Source of the DNA: Rhodospirillales bacterium
GTDB lineage: Bacteria > Pseudomonadota > Alphaproteobacteria > Rhodospirillales > Shumkoniaceae
Direction: 5' to 3'
Assembly: GCA_018432935.1 (NCBI GenBank)
Contig: JAHDSF010000005.1
Span: forward strand, 62,001-126,000
DNA length: 64,000 nucleotides
The number at the start of each line of letters is the position of its first letter. Positions within the stretch are counted from its first letter, which is position 1. The notes under the pieces are model-generated. The model searched no databases and was not told the origin of the DNA. It saw nothing but the letters and a program-made list of their open reading frames with translations. Below are positions 8,108-16,959 of the stretch, piece by piece. The position numbers and the translations under genes were made by a program.

Positions 8108-9318
8108 GCGGCGGCTCCGCTGGTCCGGGCCAGGATCTCTGCGAGGCGCCCGGCCTGACTGTCCCAGGTGTATTCGGCCAGGGCCTCGCGCGATACAGGC
8201 GGCGCGGGCGGCGCGCGGTGGATGGCCGCCAACGCCGCCGCCACTTCACAGGCGGTGTCGCAGCCGGCGAGGCGTCCTCCCAGGCGGGACATCAGGTCGA
8301 TCGATTCGGCGCTTTCCCGCGGCAGGCAGACGACCGGTCGGCCGAACGCGGCGAGCTCGACGAGCTTGTGCTGATAGCCGGCGCGCCGGCTTCGCACGTA
8401 GAGCACCGCGGCGCAGCCGGCGGCGAGAGCGGCGAGCCTGTCGAGGGTGACGTAACCCGCGGTCTCGGCCGGCACGGCAAGCCGCGCGGCGGCGTCGCGG
8501 AAACGCCGGATCTCCGAGCCCGCGTACACGACCGCGCAATGCGCGCGCTGGTCCCCGCTCAGCCCGTCCAGCCAAACCCGAATGCCTTGCAGGAGGGACT
8601 CGAAGTCGTCCTCCGCATAAAGGCCCCCCACGACCAGCAGCCGCACCGTTCCGGGCGCAGCGGGCGGAGGCGGCGGAAGCGGGGCGACTCCGCTGCGCAC
8701 GACCACGGCCTTGCGGCCGAAACACCGCTCGACATCGGCGGCATGGTATTCCGAAAGTGCGGTCACGGCGCCGAAATCGGCAAACCGCGTCGCCAGCAGC
8801 CGGCGCAGCGGCGCGGGAATGAAGGCCGACCAGGGATCCTTCACGTCGAGAACCCAGCGGCACCCGGAGTCTCGCGCGATCGCCCTGCCGATGACAACGG
8901 CGTCGGTGTTGCCGAACACCGCCCACACCACCTGCGGACGGAACTCGCGCGCCAGGGGCTTCCAGCAGGAACGGCTGCCGGCGCGCCAGTCGGTGAACAC
9001 CCCGCCCCGCACCAGGTAGGTCCCGGCGAGCAGCGGACGCCGCAGCCACCGCACCAGCCGCCCTTCTCGCGCCGCCGCCAGAAGGCGCCGCGGCTGTGCC
9101 GGGCAGGCGAGCGAGAATGGGTGCCGCCAGTCGTGGCCCGCCAGCAGGTGCGGAATCTCGTTCGCCGCAACCGCCTCTCCCGATCCTAGGTCCGGCGTTC
9201 CGGTCAGGAGGACGACCCGATGGCCCCGGCGGGCCAGAGCCTGTCCGAACTCGCGCGCCCGGGTCGCGCAGACGTGCGGCATCGCGGGATGGCAGTGGTT
9301 GACGATGACGATCCGCAT
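8104..9318 (-). CDS. GT4-like glycosyltransferase
   Basis: A 404-residue GT-B fold protein. It begins MRIVIVNHCHPAMPH, close to other GT4 acceptor-domain starts. DVKDPWSAF (158-166) is characteristic of a GT4 subgroup, and the donor domain starts near LLVVGGLYAEDDF (227-239). HKLVELAAFGRPVVCLP (317-333) corresponds to the EX7E region, although only one of the two acidic residues is obvious. A proline run (residues 213-219) links the two domains. It overlaps the next gene by ATGA and starts 7 nt after the asparagine synthetase-like gene ends, so it belongs to the same transcript. Confidence 0.85.
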   Translation of the reverse strand: MRIVIVNHCHPAMPHVCATRAREFGQALARRGHRVVLLTGTPDLGSGEAVAANEIPHLLAGHDWRHPFSLACPAQPRRLLAAAREGRLVRWLRRPLLAGTYLVRGGVFTDWRAGSRSCWKPLAREFRPQVVWAVFGNTDAVVIGRAIARDSGCRWVLDVKDPWSAFIPAPLRRLLATRFADFGAVTALSEYHAADVERCFGRKAVVVRSGVAPLPPPPPAAPGTVRLLVVGGLYAEDDFESLLQGIRVWLDGLSGDQRAHCAVVYAGSEIRRFRDAAARLAVPAETAGYVTLDRLAALAAGCAAVLYVRSRRAGYQHKLVELAAFGRPVVCLPRESAESIDLMSRLGGRLAGCDTACEVAAALAAIHRAPPAPPVSREALAEYTWDSQAGRLAEILARTSGAAA

Positions 9319-9325
9319 CCGGTCC

Positions 9326-11185
9326 TCACGCGAGCGCGGGATGCCGCCTCTGGCGGCCGACCCGCTCGAGGAAGGAACGCCGCCACCGCTCGGTCGCCAA
9401 CACCTTCCACAGGCCTGATGCGAGGCTCGCGTCCCCAGTCTTGAACCGGCCCAGGGCCCCGGCCCACCAGCGCGGGTTCCAGAAAGACGACCGGCGGAAC
9501 GACGGATCCTCTATCGTGGATTCGAGCAGCGGCAGCAGCGGCCCCTTCAGCCAATCCGCGGTCGGCGGCAGGAAGCCCTGCTTGCGCCAGCGGGTCCGCA
9601 CCGGCTCCGGCAGGATGCCTCGCATAGCCTCGCGCAGGAGCCGTTTGGTCTGGGCATCGCCCATCAGCGCCTCGGCGGCCAGACCCTGGACGAACTCAAA
9701 CAGGCGGTGATCGGTGAACGGCAGACGTACCTCGACCGCGTGCGCCATCGAGTTGCGGTCGCCGTAGCGCAGCAGGGTGCCCAGAAACCCGTCCAGGGAA
9801 TCGCCGCGCAGGACTTCGTGCAACGAGCTTTGCGAGCGCGCCGGAGTGGCGACGGGGCGGCGCAGCCCAAACGCGACGTCGCTGCCCCGCCCGGCGAGCT
9901 GCGCGACGACGCGACGGACCCCACCGGGGAGGCTTGCATGCCAGGGCGCGGCACGTTCCAGCATGCCCGGATAGCGTCCTTCGATAGCCGGCCGCTCGGC
10001 AGGTCCGACGGTCGCCAGGTAGGCGGCGAAATACTGTTCGTATCCGCCCAGGATTTCGTCCGCTCCCTGCCCGTCCAGAAGTACCAGGACCCCGTTCCCC
10101 CGGGCCAGACGAAACACGTTGTACTGGGCGTACTGGCTGGGCGAGTCCACCGGCAGTTCGTTGGCCCACAGGAAATCGTCGAACTCCTCGACGAGGCGGG
10201 TCGGATCGACCACAACCTCGTGACGGCTGGCACGAACGGAATCGGCGATGACGTCGATGTAGGGGCCCTCGTCCGCCGCACTCCCGGGAAAGCGGCCGGA
10301 AAAGGTGTGGTACTCCGCCGCCTCCCCCAGCCGGCGCCGCACCAGGCAAGCGATCGATCCGGAGTCGAGACCCCCCGAGAGGCACGACCCGAGCGGAACG
10401 TCGCTGCGCAGCCGCAAGCGGACGCTGTCGTCCAGAAGCTCCCGAAAGCGGACGGACGCGTCCCGCACCGACAGCCGCGACGCATCCCCGTCCGGCTTCC
10501 CTTGCCAATAGTTGTCCCGGCGAATCTCGAGCGTCCGGGTCGAAACCGTCATCGTGCAGGCGGGAGGAAGCTGGCGGATCGCCGGAAACAGAGTTCCGTC
10601 GCCGCGGTCCGGGCCATCGGAGGGGGTCACCAGGAACCGGGCCAGCCGCTCATCGTCGGGCGTTGCGGGAATCTCCGCGAGACAGAGCAGCGCCTTGTAC
10701 TCGGAGGCGAAGGCGAGCCAGCCGTCGCCCTGGACGTAGAGCAAGGGCTTCTCGCCGAACCGATCCCGGGCGCAGAAGAGCTGTCCGCTCCGGCTGTCGT
10801 AAAGCGCGAAGGCAAACATGCCGTTGAATCGTTCGACGCACGCCGCGCCCCAGGCGCGATAGGCGGTAAGTAGAACCTCCACATCTCCGGTCGTCGCGAA
10901 CGCATGCCCCTCGGCCCGCAGCGCCTCGCGGACCTCGAGGTAGTTGTAGATCTCGCCGTTGTACGTGAGGACCAGGGCGCCGTCGGCAGAGGCCATGGGC
11001 TGGGCGCTGCACGGGGTCGGGTCGAGAATGGCCAGGCGGCGATGGCCCAGCACGATCCGGTGGTCGCTGCTTGTCCACAGCCCTTCGCCGTCCGGCCCGC
11101 GATGGCCCAGGATTCCGATCATCGCGCTGGCCGCCTCCGGATTGACGGCGCGTCCGAGGGAAACGATTCCCGCGATTCCGCACAT
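9326..11185 (-). CDS. asnB: Asparagine synthetase-like amidotransferase, copy 1
   Basis: A 619-residue glutamine-hydrolysing amidotransferase. The N-terminal glutaminase domain starts MCGIAGI, with the catalytic Cys2 exposed after methionine removal. YNGEIYNY (75-82) and GDVEVLL (100-106) are the Ntn-hydrolase signatures. The synthetase domain has the ATP pyrophosphatase loop SGGLDS (270-275). In polysaccharide loci such proteins probably amidate a sugar carboxylate rather than aspartate, but the substrate is unknown. It is one of three paralogues in 24 kb. A 78-nt gap separates it from the upstream flippase gene, and no promoter is obvious there. Confidence 0.92.
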   Translation of the reverse strand: MCGIAGIVSLGRAVNPEAASAMIGILGHRGPDGEGLWTSSDHRIVLGHRRLAILDPTPCSAQPMASADGALVLTYNGEIYNYLEVREALRAEGHAFATTGDVEVLLTAYRAWGAACVERFNGMFAFALYDSRSGQLFCARDRFGEKPLLYVQGDGWLAFASEYKALLCLAEIPATPDDERLARFLVTPSDGPDRGDGTLFPAIRQLPPACTMTVSTRTLEIRRDNYWQGKPDGDASRLSVRDASVRFRELLDDSVRLRLRSDVPLGSCLSGGLDSGSIACLVRRRLGEAAEYHTFSGRFPGSAADEGPYIDVIADSVRASRHEVVVDPTRLVEEFDDFLWANELPVDSPSQYAQYNVFRLARGNGVLVLLDGQGADEILGGYEQYFAAYLATVGPAERPAIEGRYPGMLERAAPWHASLPGGVRRVVAQLAGRGSDVAFGLRRPVATPARSQSSLHEVLRGDSLDGFLGTLLRYGDRNSMAHAVEVRLPFTDHRLFEFVQGLAAEALMGDAQTKRLLREAMRGILPEPVRTRWRKQGFLPPTADWLKGPLLPLLESTIEDPSFRRSSFWNPRWWAGALGRFKTGDASLASGLWKVLATERWRRSFLERVGRQRRHPALA

Positions 11186-11263
11186 GATCTGGTCGCCCCC
11201 GCCTCTTCGACCCCGATGTATCCCGCCCTTCGCTTTCCGGCAAGCAAGCCGTGCCGGAGGAAC

Positions 11264-12508
11264 CTACCCGACCCTCTGTTCCTTCGGCCGATCTGCACGC
11301 CGCACCGCCAGCAGCGTCGCGATCACAAGGAACCCCGCCGCATTGGCTGCCGAAAGACCCCAGGCGAGCGTCGCGACGGGATCGCTGCAAACCAGCGCCG
11401 CGGCGACGAACGCCCCGAACGCCGCGTATTGCGCGAGCCGGCCAATCAGGACCAGGCGGGATCGCCCGACGGCGAAGCAGTACGCCCGCAGGAGTTCGAA
11501 CGCGGTCAGGAAGACGATGACCCCGGTCATGGCGCGCAACAACGGCACCGCCGCTCGCCAGTGTTCCCCGAACAGCATCGGGACGATCGGATCCGCGACC
11601 ACTACAGTGACGGTCCCCGCCGCTGCCATGATGGCGAGGACGGCCGCGCACCCGCGGACGATCATGCGGCGCCGCTGTATCGGATCCGGGGTACGGCTGA
11701 AGACGTTGACGGCCAGGCGCGCCGTCACCGGAGCCGCAAGCTGGTGGGGTATGGTGGCCAGGCGCTGGCTTTGCGAGAACAGCCCGGTCCCGTGGAATCC
11801 GGCGACCGCGCCGGTCGCGAGGATGATGATGCGCGCGAAGCCCCCCTCGAGAACGCCATCGGTCCAGAAGCCTGCCGTCTCCTTGACCAAGCGACGCAGC
11901 TCGAACCACCGCGGCAGCCGGAACCGCGGCGCGTCGACGGCGCCGATCCACGCCATCGTCGCCAGCCGAGCCAGGGCCGCCACCGCCTCACGGACATACA
12001 GGGCGGCCGCCCCGCCGCCCATCACTGCGACCGCGACCGCCGCAAAGTGCCCGCTCACCTGGGCGGCGGTCTCGGCCGCGATAAGCCGCGGATAGGCCAT
12101 CGAGCGCTCGAAGAACGCCACCGCCTGCCCCGTCCAATGAGTCAGCGAGAGCGCGGCGACGAGAAGCAGGGTGTAACCTGACAGAAGGTCGGCGACCGCA
12201 AGCCAGACCAGCGTCACGACCATCGCGAACAGCGTCTCCCAGACGAGCGCCGCCTGCAACTGATGGCGGCGCTCGGCGTTCAGCTCGGCATCGGGAAGAC
12301 GGATGATCAGGACGCTGATGCGCAGCGAAAGCACCGTCTGGACCACGCTGATCGCGGCCCAGGCGATGGCGAACCGGCCGAAGTCCTCCGGCACTAGGAG
12401 GCGCATGAGGGCAAGCTGGGCCAGGAATCCAAGCACTCCCTGGACGACGGCCCCCAGCGTCAGCGCGACCCCACCCACCATCGCCAGCCGCCGCAGCGTC
12501 TGCGTCAT
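11264..12508 (-). CDS. Wzx-like polysaccharide flippase
   Basis: A 414-residue polytopic membrane protein with about a dozen hydrophobic segments and the arrangement of the MATE/Wzx superfamily of lipid-linked oligosaccharide flippases. MVGGVALTLGAVVQGVLGFL starts the first helix near residue 10, and RLLVPEDFGRFAIAWA near residue 35 is the conserved loop after TM1. The start is the ATG at 12508, which overlaps the preceding stop as ATGA; the same frame is open much further upstream, but that part only shadows the next gene. Together with the Wzy-like gene at 18068 it suggests export of undecaprenyl-linked repeat units to the periplasm for polymerisation. Confidence 0.88.
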   Translation of the reverse strand: MTQTLRRLAMVGGVALTLGAVVQGVLGFLAQLALMRLLVPEDFGRFAIAWAAISVVQTVLSLRISVLIIRLPDAELNAERRHQLQAALVWETLFAMVVTLVWLAVADLLSGYTLLLVAALSLTHWTGQAVAFFERSMAYPRLIAAETAAQVSGHFAAVAVAVMGGGAAALYVREAVAALARLATMAWIGAVDAPRFRLPRWFELRRLVKETAGFWTDGVLEGGFARIIILATGAVAGFHGTGLFSQSQRLATIPHQLAAPVTARLAVNVFSRTPDPIQRRRMIVRGCAAVLAIMAAAGTVTVVVADPIVPMLFGEHWRAAVPLLRAMTGVIVFLTAFELLRAYCFAVGRSRLVLIGRLAQYAAFGAFVAAALVCSDPVATLAWGLSAANAAGFLVIATLLAVRRADRPKEQRVG

Positions 12509-13635
12509 CCGCGGCTGCCCTGTCTCGCGACCTGCTCGAAGCAGGCGACCAGGCGGTCGACATGCCCATCCCAACTGAAGTGGGTCACCGCCCTCTTCCG
12601 GCCTTCCTGCACCAGCTGGTCCCGCAACTCGGGGTCGCCGTCGAGCCGGCGCAGGCAAGCGGCCAGTTCCGATGGGCGGAACGGGGCGTAGTACAGCGCC
12701 GCGTCTCCGAGGACCTCGCGGTTGACGGCGATGTCGGCGGCCACCACCGGGATTCCGCTGGCCAGCGCTTCGACCATGGGATGTCCGAAGGTTTCCGACA
12801 CCGACGGGAATACGAAGACGTCGTGACCGGCGTAGGCGTCGGGCAGTTCGTCGTACGGGATGGCCCCCAATGTGACCACCCCGTTCTCGACTCCCCGAGC
12901 CACATGGAAGTGGTCGAGCAGCCCGCCGGCGACCGCGGCGATCGCTTCGAGACTCATGGTCAGGCGTAGTGTGCTCGACAGGCCTTCGGTTGTCAGCTTC
13001 TCGCAGGCAAGGACGGCGTCCGCCGGATTCTTGTGGGGATAATAGACGCTCACATAGAGCGTGCGGAGAACCCCGTCGGCCCGCCATGTCCGTTGCGCCG
13101 AGGGCTGGAACAGCCTGACCAGGGTTCCGTAGGGGTTGACGGTACAGCGTTGCTCGATGTCGGGGGCCCAGCCGAGCAGGATATCCCGCATCGCATGTGT
13201 CGGGGTCAGTACGTGAGCGTCCTGGCGCGCCGACAGAAGCATCAGAAAGCGGCGCAACCGGCGCTGCAGCGCCTTCATGGTGCCTTGCGCCGGCGCGACG
13301 TTGGCGAGATACAGCGGATCGAACAGCCCGCCTTCACGAATCAACACCACCTGAGGCACGGGGCTGTGCAGAAGGGCAAAATTCGCCGACGAGAACAGGA
13401 CGTCGGGCCGAGCTTGGCTTACGATCATCCTCCAGCGTGTCTGCTCCCACAGCAGCCGCATCACCGATGAGTACTCGCTGGCATGCATCGGCCAAGCCTG
13501 CGCAAAGGTCGGGAAGCCGTCCGGCAGCGCGACCGTGAAGTCCACCCCCCGCTCCGCCAGCGAGCGCATCAGGTTGGTCGTGTAGGTGAAGATGCCTCCC
13601 TGCTTGGCGGAGATGGCATTGATCAAAACCTTCAA
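12505..13635 (-). CDS. Glycosyltransferase family 4, TTG start
   Basis: A 376-residue GT-B glycosyltransferase beginning (M)KVLINAISAKQGGIFTY, a variant of the GT4 glycine-rich N-terminal loop. The donor-binding segment SVSETFGHPMVEALASGIP lies at about residues 280-300. The start is TTG at 13635: GGAGG sits 4 nt upstream (13640-13644), the TTG overlaps the previous stop as TTGA, and the conserved first strand begins immediately. The longer ATG-initiated frame to 14124 only shadows the upstream gene. It resembles the product of 16956-18071 at the N-terminus, so the two may be duplicates with different specificity. Confidence 0.88.
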   Translation of the reverse strand: MKVLINAISAKQGGIFTYTTNLMRSLAERGVDFTVALPDGFPTFAQAWPMHASEYSSVMRLLWEQTRWRMIVSQARPDVLFSSANFALLHSPVPQVVLIREGGLFDPLYLANVAPAQGTMKALQRRLRRFLMLLSARQDAHVLTPTHAMRDILLGWAPDIEQRCTVNPYGTLVRLFQPSAQRTWRADGVLRTLYVSVYYPHKNPADAVLACEKLTTEGLSSTLRLTMSLEAIAAVAGGLLDHFHVARGVENGVVTLGAIPYDELPDAYAGHDVFVFPSVSETFGHPMVEALASGIPVVAADIAVNREVLGDAALYYAPFRPSELAACLRRLDGDPELRDQLVQEGRKRAVTHFSWDGHVDRLVACFEQVARQGSRG

Positions 13636-14651
13636 GCGTCCTCCATTGCGACATCCAGGATCCGGCGCCAGCAGTCCCGATGGGAATGTCGACCCAGCGC
13701 TTTCTTGCGCCCGGCCAGCGCCACGCGCTGTCGCCCGGCCGGATCCGATAGCCAGCGCCGGCACTGGGCGATCAGATCCGCCTCGCTGTGGAAATACGCG
13801 GCTTCCGCGTCGGGCGCGAACAGGCCGGCAATCTCGTCGTTGCCCTCGTGCAGCATGAACCCGCCCATCGCCGGGATCTCGACGGACCGGCAAGTCTGGA
13901 GATCGCGATTGGCGTGGCGAAGAAAGCACAGGTTGACCGCACTGGCCGCGACGACCCGACGGTAGTCGTCGCCATAGACCGGCCGGTGCTCGACCCGTGC
14001 TCGCGAGAAACCCCTCCAGCCGTTTCCCCACACGCGGACCTCGATGCCGGCGGCCGTCAAGGCAGCGATGCCGTCGGCTCGCGCCCGCTCGAAGGTGCCG
14101 ACGAAGCTCACCGCCGCCCCCCACCGCTCGCGATCCTCGGGCTCAAGATCGATCGGCGCGTGGTCGTCGGGGTCGAATGCGTTGTCAACGAACAGGACGC
14201 GCCGCACCCCCAGCGACGGCATCTCCCGCGGCGCCGCGTTGAACGACTTGGTCGTCACCCAGAGATCGAAAAGCCGCAGTGACCTCTCGATCCAGCGGCT
14301 GCGATGGATCGGGTTCATCATGTCGTCTTCCGAATACCACAGAAGACGCAGCGAGGGCTTGCGAGCCTTCAGCGCCGCGAGGGTCCTGGGCCGGATCGTT
14401 CGGGCATTATCCAGGATCACGACCTCGGCGTTCTCGGCGGAATCGAGCAGACGGGCGTTCGCCCCTGCGCGGTCGCCCGGCAGACGCAGGCGGTAGCGCA
14501 CGCGCTCGGCGAGGCTCGGCGGCGTTTCGTACGTCCAGCCGTCGGGAGTCGTCGGGACGACCTCCACCTGGTGGCCGAGCGCCCGCAGGGCTTTCACCCG
14601 CTGGGGCGTCCGCGAACCGGGATTGGTTTCGCCGACGACGACCAGCCTCAT
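13632..14651 (-). CDS. CgeB-like glycosyltransferase
   Basis: A 339-residue protein beginning MRLVVVGETNPGSRTPQRV. It lacks the GT4 donor motif but has the layout of CgeB/DUF3880-type glycosyltransferases: LLWYSEDDMMNP near residue 104, DLWVTTKSFN near residue 130, VLFVDNAFDPDDH near residue 150, FVGTFERARADGI near residue 175, and QTCRSVEIPAMGGFMLHEGN near residue 250, where the C-terminal domain binds the nucleotide. It is coupled to both neighbours by 4-nt overlaps (ATGA upstream, TTGA downstream). A role in repeat-unit assembly is inferred from position. Confidence 0.8.
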   Translation of the reverse strand: MRLVVVGETNPGSRTPQRVKALRALGHQVEVVPTTPDGWTYETPPSLAERVRYRLRLPGDRAGANARLLDSAENAEVVILDNARTIRPRTLAALKARKPSLRLLWYSEDDMMNPIHRSRWIERSLRLFDLWVTTKSFNAAPREMPSLGVRRVLFVDNAFDPDDHAPIDLEPEDRERWGAAVSFVGTFERARADGIAALTAAGIEVRVWGNGWRGFSRARVEHRPVYGDDYRRVVAASAVNLCFLRHANRDLQTCRSVEIPAMGGFMLHEGNDEIAGLFAPDAEAAYFHSEADLIAQCRRWLSDPAGRQRVALAGRKKALGRHSHRDCWRRILDVAMEDA

Positions 14652-15772
14652 GGCGGCGCCCCCGCAGCCCCGACGCTCGCCAGGGCTCGCTGGAGACCGG
14701 CGACGTCCGCCTCGAAATCCCAGGACCGGATTCTCTCCCGGGCCGCTGCGCCTGCGGCTTCCGAACGGCCCACGACATCGACGAGCGCCGCCCCGAGGGC
14801 GTCCACGTCGCCCACCGGTACGACGGCGCCGCACTTGGCGTCGACGAGGTCACGCGCGCAGCCCACCTCCGAAGAGACGATCACCGGCGTGCCGCAGGCC
14901 ATCGCCTCGTTGACGGCGAGACCCCACGGCTCCCGCTCCGAGGGCAGCACGAAGACGTCGGCAAGGTCGTACAGGGCAGGCAGCTCCCCCTGGTTCCGGA
15001 AGCCGAGAAAGTGGACCCCCGGCCCCGCCTTCGAGCTCAACTCTCCCTCCATCTCGCCGCCGCCGACAAACACCAGGCAGGGTCGGGCGGATGGCCACCG
15101 CGCCCGCTGCCATGCTGCCAGGAGACAGTCGGGACGCTTGCGCCGCATCAGCTTGCCGCAGAAAAGCACGACCGGTGCGGCTTCCGGAAGGCCGAGCGAG
15201 CGCCGCAGGTTCTCGCGCTGGCCCCGCGCAGCCTCGGCTGCCGCCGCAAAGGCCGCATTGTCGATGGCATAAGGCACGGAGAACAGTTTTTCGGCGGCAA
15301 TGCCATGGCGGCGATAGTAGTCGGCGTTCTGCGACCCTACCGTCAGGAACGCAGCGCAGCGCCCGAAGACCCGCTGCAGATAGGCGCGCTTCAACCAGCC
15401 CCGGGGAAAGGGTCCGTCCGGCATCGCCGCCGTCGTATTCTCGCCCCGCATCAGGACCGGCCGACCGCGCCGGTGAGCCGTCACGAGGGCGCGTCGCAGG
15501 CGCGGCGATTGCCAGCCATGCAGCCATACCACATCGGCCCGAGCGATCTCGCGGGAGAGATCGACTTCGTCCAGGAGGGCGCTGTCGTAGCCATCGCGGA
15601 GAGGCACGTCCCAACGGAGAGGTTGGCCGAAGCCCGGATCGTAATAGCCGCCGGAAGTATCGCGCTCGAAGAGGACCCGCAGCGCGATCCCGGGTTCCCG
15701 TGCGATTCTTCTCAGAAGCGGCGCCTGATACTGGATCGGATGGCTGACAAGATAGAGGAGCCGCACCGTCAC
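14648..15772 (-). CDS. Glycosyltransferase family 4, GTG start
   Basis: A 374-residue GT-B glycosyltransferase. The N-terminus reads TVRLLYLVSHPIQYQAPLL, a form seen in GT4 enzymes of exopolysaccharide loci. LFCGKLMRRKRPD (near residue 205) opens the donor domain, and SEREPWGLAVNEAMACGTPV (near 285-304) is the EX7E motif. The GTG at 15772 overlaps the upstream stop as GTGA and has GGGGAG about 8 nt ahead. The next in-frame ATG is 27 nt upstream, inside the previous gene. The specificity is not predictable. Confidence 0.88.
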   Translation of the reverse strand: MTVRLLYLVSHPIQYQAPLLRRIAREPGIALRVLFERDTSGGYYDPGFGQPLRWDVPLRDGYDSALLDEVDLSREIARADVVWLHGWQSPRLRRALVTAHRRGRPVLMRGENTTAAMPDGPFPRGWLKRAYLQRVFGRCAAFLTVGSQNADYYRRHGIAAEKLFSVPYAIDNAAFAAAAEAARGQRENLRRSLGLPEAAPVVLFCGKLMRRKRPDCLLAAWQRARWPSARPCLVFVGGGEMEGELSSKAGPGVHFLGFRNQGELPALYDLADVFVLPSEREPWGLAVNEAMACGTPVIVSSEVGCARDLVDAKCGAVVPVGDVDALGAALVDVVGRSEAAGAAARERIRSWDFEADVAGLQRALASVGAAGAPP

Positions 15773-16959
15773 GGTCGCTCTCCCCACACCGATTGCCACG
15801 CGGCGGCGAGCCGCTCCGCGAAGGCTGCCGGAGAGTACGCCTGGGCGGCAAGCTCCCGTGCGGAGTGCCCCAGGCGCGAGCGCAGCGGACGATCCGACGT
15901 GATCTCCAGAATCCTCGCCGCCATCTCGTCGACCTCATCGACGAGGAATCCAGTCAAACCCGGCCGCACGAAATCCTCGGGTCCTCCGCAGCGGGTCGAG
16001 ATCACCGGAACCCCGGAAGCCAGGGCCTCCATGCCGGCAATGCAGAACCCCTCCTGGAACGAGGGGATCACGAAGACATCGAGACTCTGGTAGAACTCGC
16101 GCAGCCGCTCCGGCGGCAACTCGCCGACCAGATCGGTCCGTTCCGCCAAGCCCCTCCGGTCGATCTCGTGCCATGTGGCCGGCGTCGCCTCGCAGCCGGC
16201 CAGACGCAGGCGCAGTCGGGGCTGGGTCGCCGAGGCGCGAGCAAAGGCTTCGAGAAGCAGTCCGAGGTTCTTGCGCGGGTCCTCGAAACGGCCTGCGAAG
16301 CCGACGGTTGCGACCGGCGTCTGCGTCGGGGGGCGAAACCGGTCGCAGTCGACCGGGATCGGTAACAAGGCCAGCCGATCGGAGGCGCACCCCAGGCCGG
16401 CCAGAACCCGCAATGTGTAGGTGCTGACGCCGAGGATCGGGGTTCGGGCGCACAGGACGCGCTGTTCCAGGACCCGCAGCCAGGGCTCGATCACCGCAGC
16501 ATCGACGGCTCGCCGCGGCCATGGCATGCAGGCGTGACGATCCCGGCGGTCGGTGACGACGCCGCTTGCGCACCACAGAAGATGGGGGACCCCGGCCAGC
16601 ACGAACGGCAGGGCCACCAACGGGTTGCCCCCGACCGCGATGTGACGGTCGTGGCCGGCGATCAACTCCTGCCAGCGCCGGGACGACAGGTGGTAGGGCG
16701 CCTCGAGCTCGGGCAGCCAGCATCCGACTGCAGCCGCCGGCATGTCGTCGAAACAGCGATGGGCGACGACCGTCGGGCTCATGCCGCGCGGCACCTGCCA
16801 CAGGGGGACGTTGGCTTCCGGATGGTGGCGGAAGGTCGCGTAGTAGGCGACGGTCACGTCGTTCCCCAGGGCCTTCAGGTGACGGCACAGGATCCGGGCC
16901 TTGGCCGGGACGCCGCCCTGGAAGGGCGGCAACGTCGAGATCAGAATCCGCCCGCTCAT
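15769..16959 (-). CDS. Glycosyltransferase family 4
   Basis: A 396-residue GT-B protein beginning MSGRILISTLPPFQGGVPAK; the QGGVPAK loop is the usual acceptor-domain glycine loop. AVGGNPLVALPFVLAG lies near residue 107, VGFAGRFEDPRKNLG near residue 218 opens the donor domain, and PSFQEGFCIAGMEALASGVP near 300-319 carries the EX7E motif. It is linked by 4-nt overlaps to genes on both sides. It is one of five consecutive glycosyltransferase genes, so the glycan unit should contain several sugars. Confidence 0.9.
   Translation of the reverse strand: MSGRILISTLPPFQGGVPAKARILCRHLKALGNDVTVAYYATFRHHPEANVPLWQVPRGMSPTVVAHRCFDDMPAAAVGCWLPELEAPYHLSSRRWQELIAGHDRHIAVGGNPLVALPFVLAGVPHLLWCASGVVTDRRDRHACMPWPRRAVDAAVIEPWLRVLEQRVLCARTPILGVSTYTLRVLAGLGCASDRLALLPIPVDCDRFRPPTQTPVATVGFAGRFEDPRKNLGLLLEAFARASATQPRLRLRLAGCEATPATWHEIDRRGLAERTDLVGELPPERLREFYQSLDVFVIPSFQEGFCIAGMEALASGVPVISTRCGGPEDFVRPGLTGFLVDEVDEMAARILEITSDRPLRSRLGHSARELAAQAYSPAAFAERLAAAWQSVWGERP

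Noticed and set aside
9707..10873. A 388-codon plus-strand ORF
   Set aside because: Shadow of asnB copy 1; no recognisable domain.
11264..13087. A 607-codon version of the flippase gene
   Set aside because: The upstream part shadows the glycosyltransferase; the ATG at 12508 is coupled and begins the first helix.
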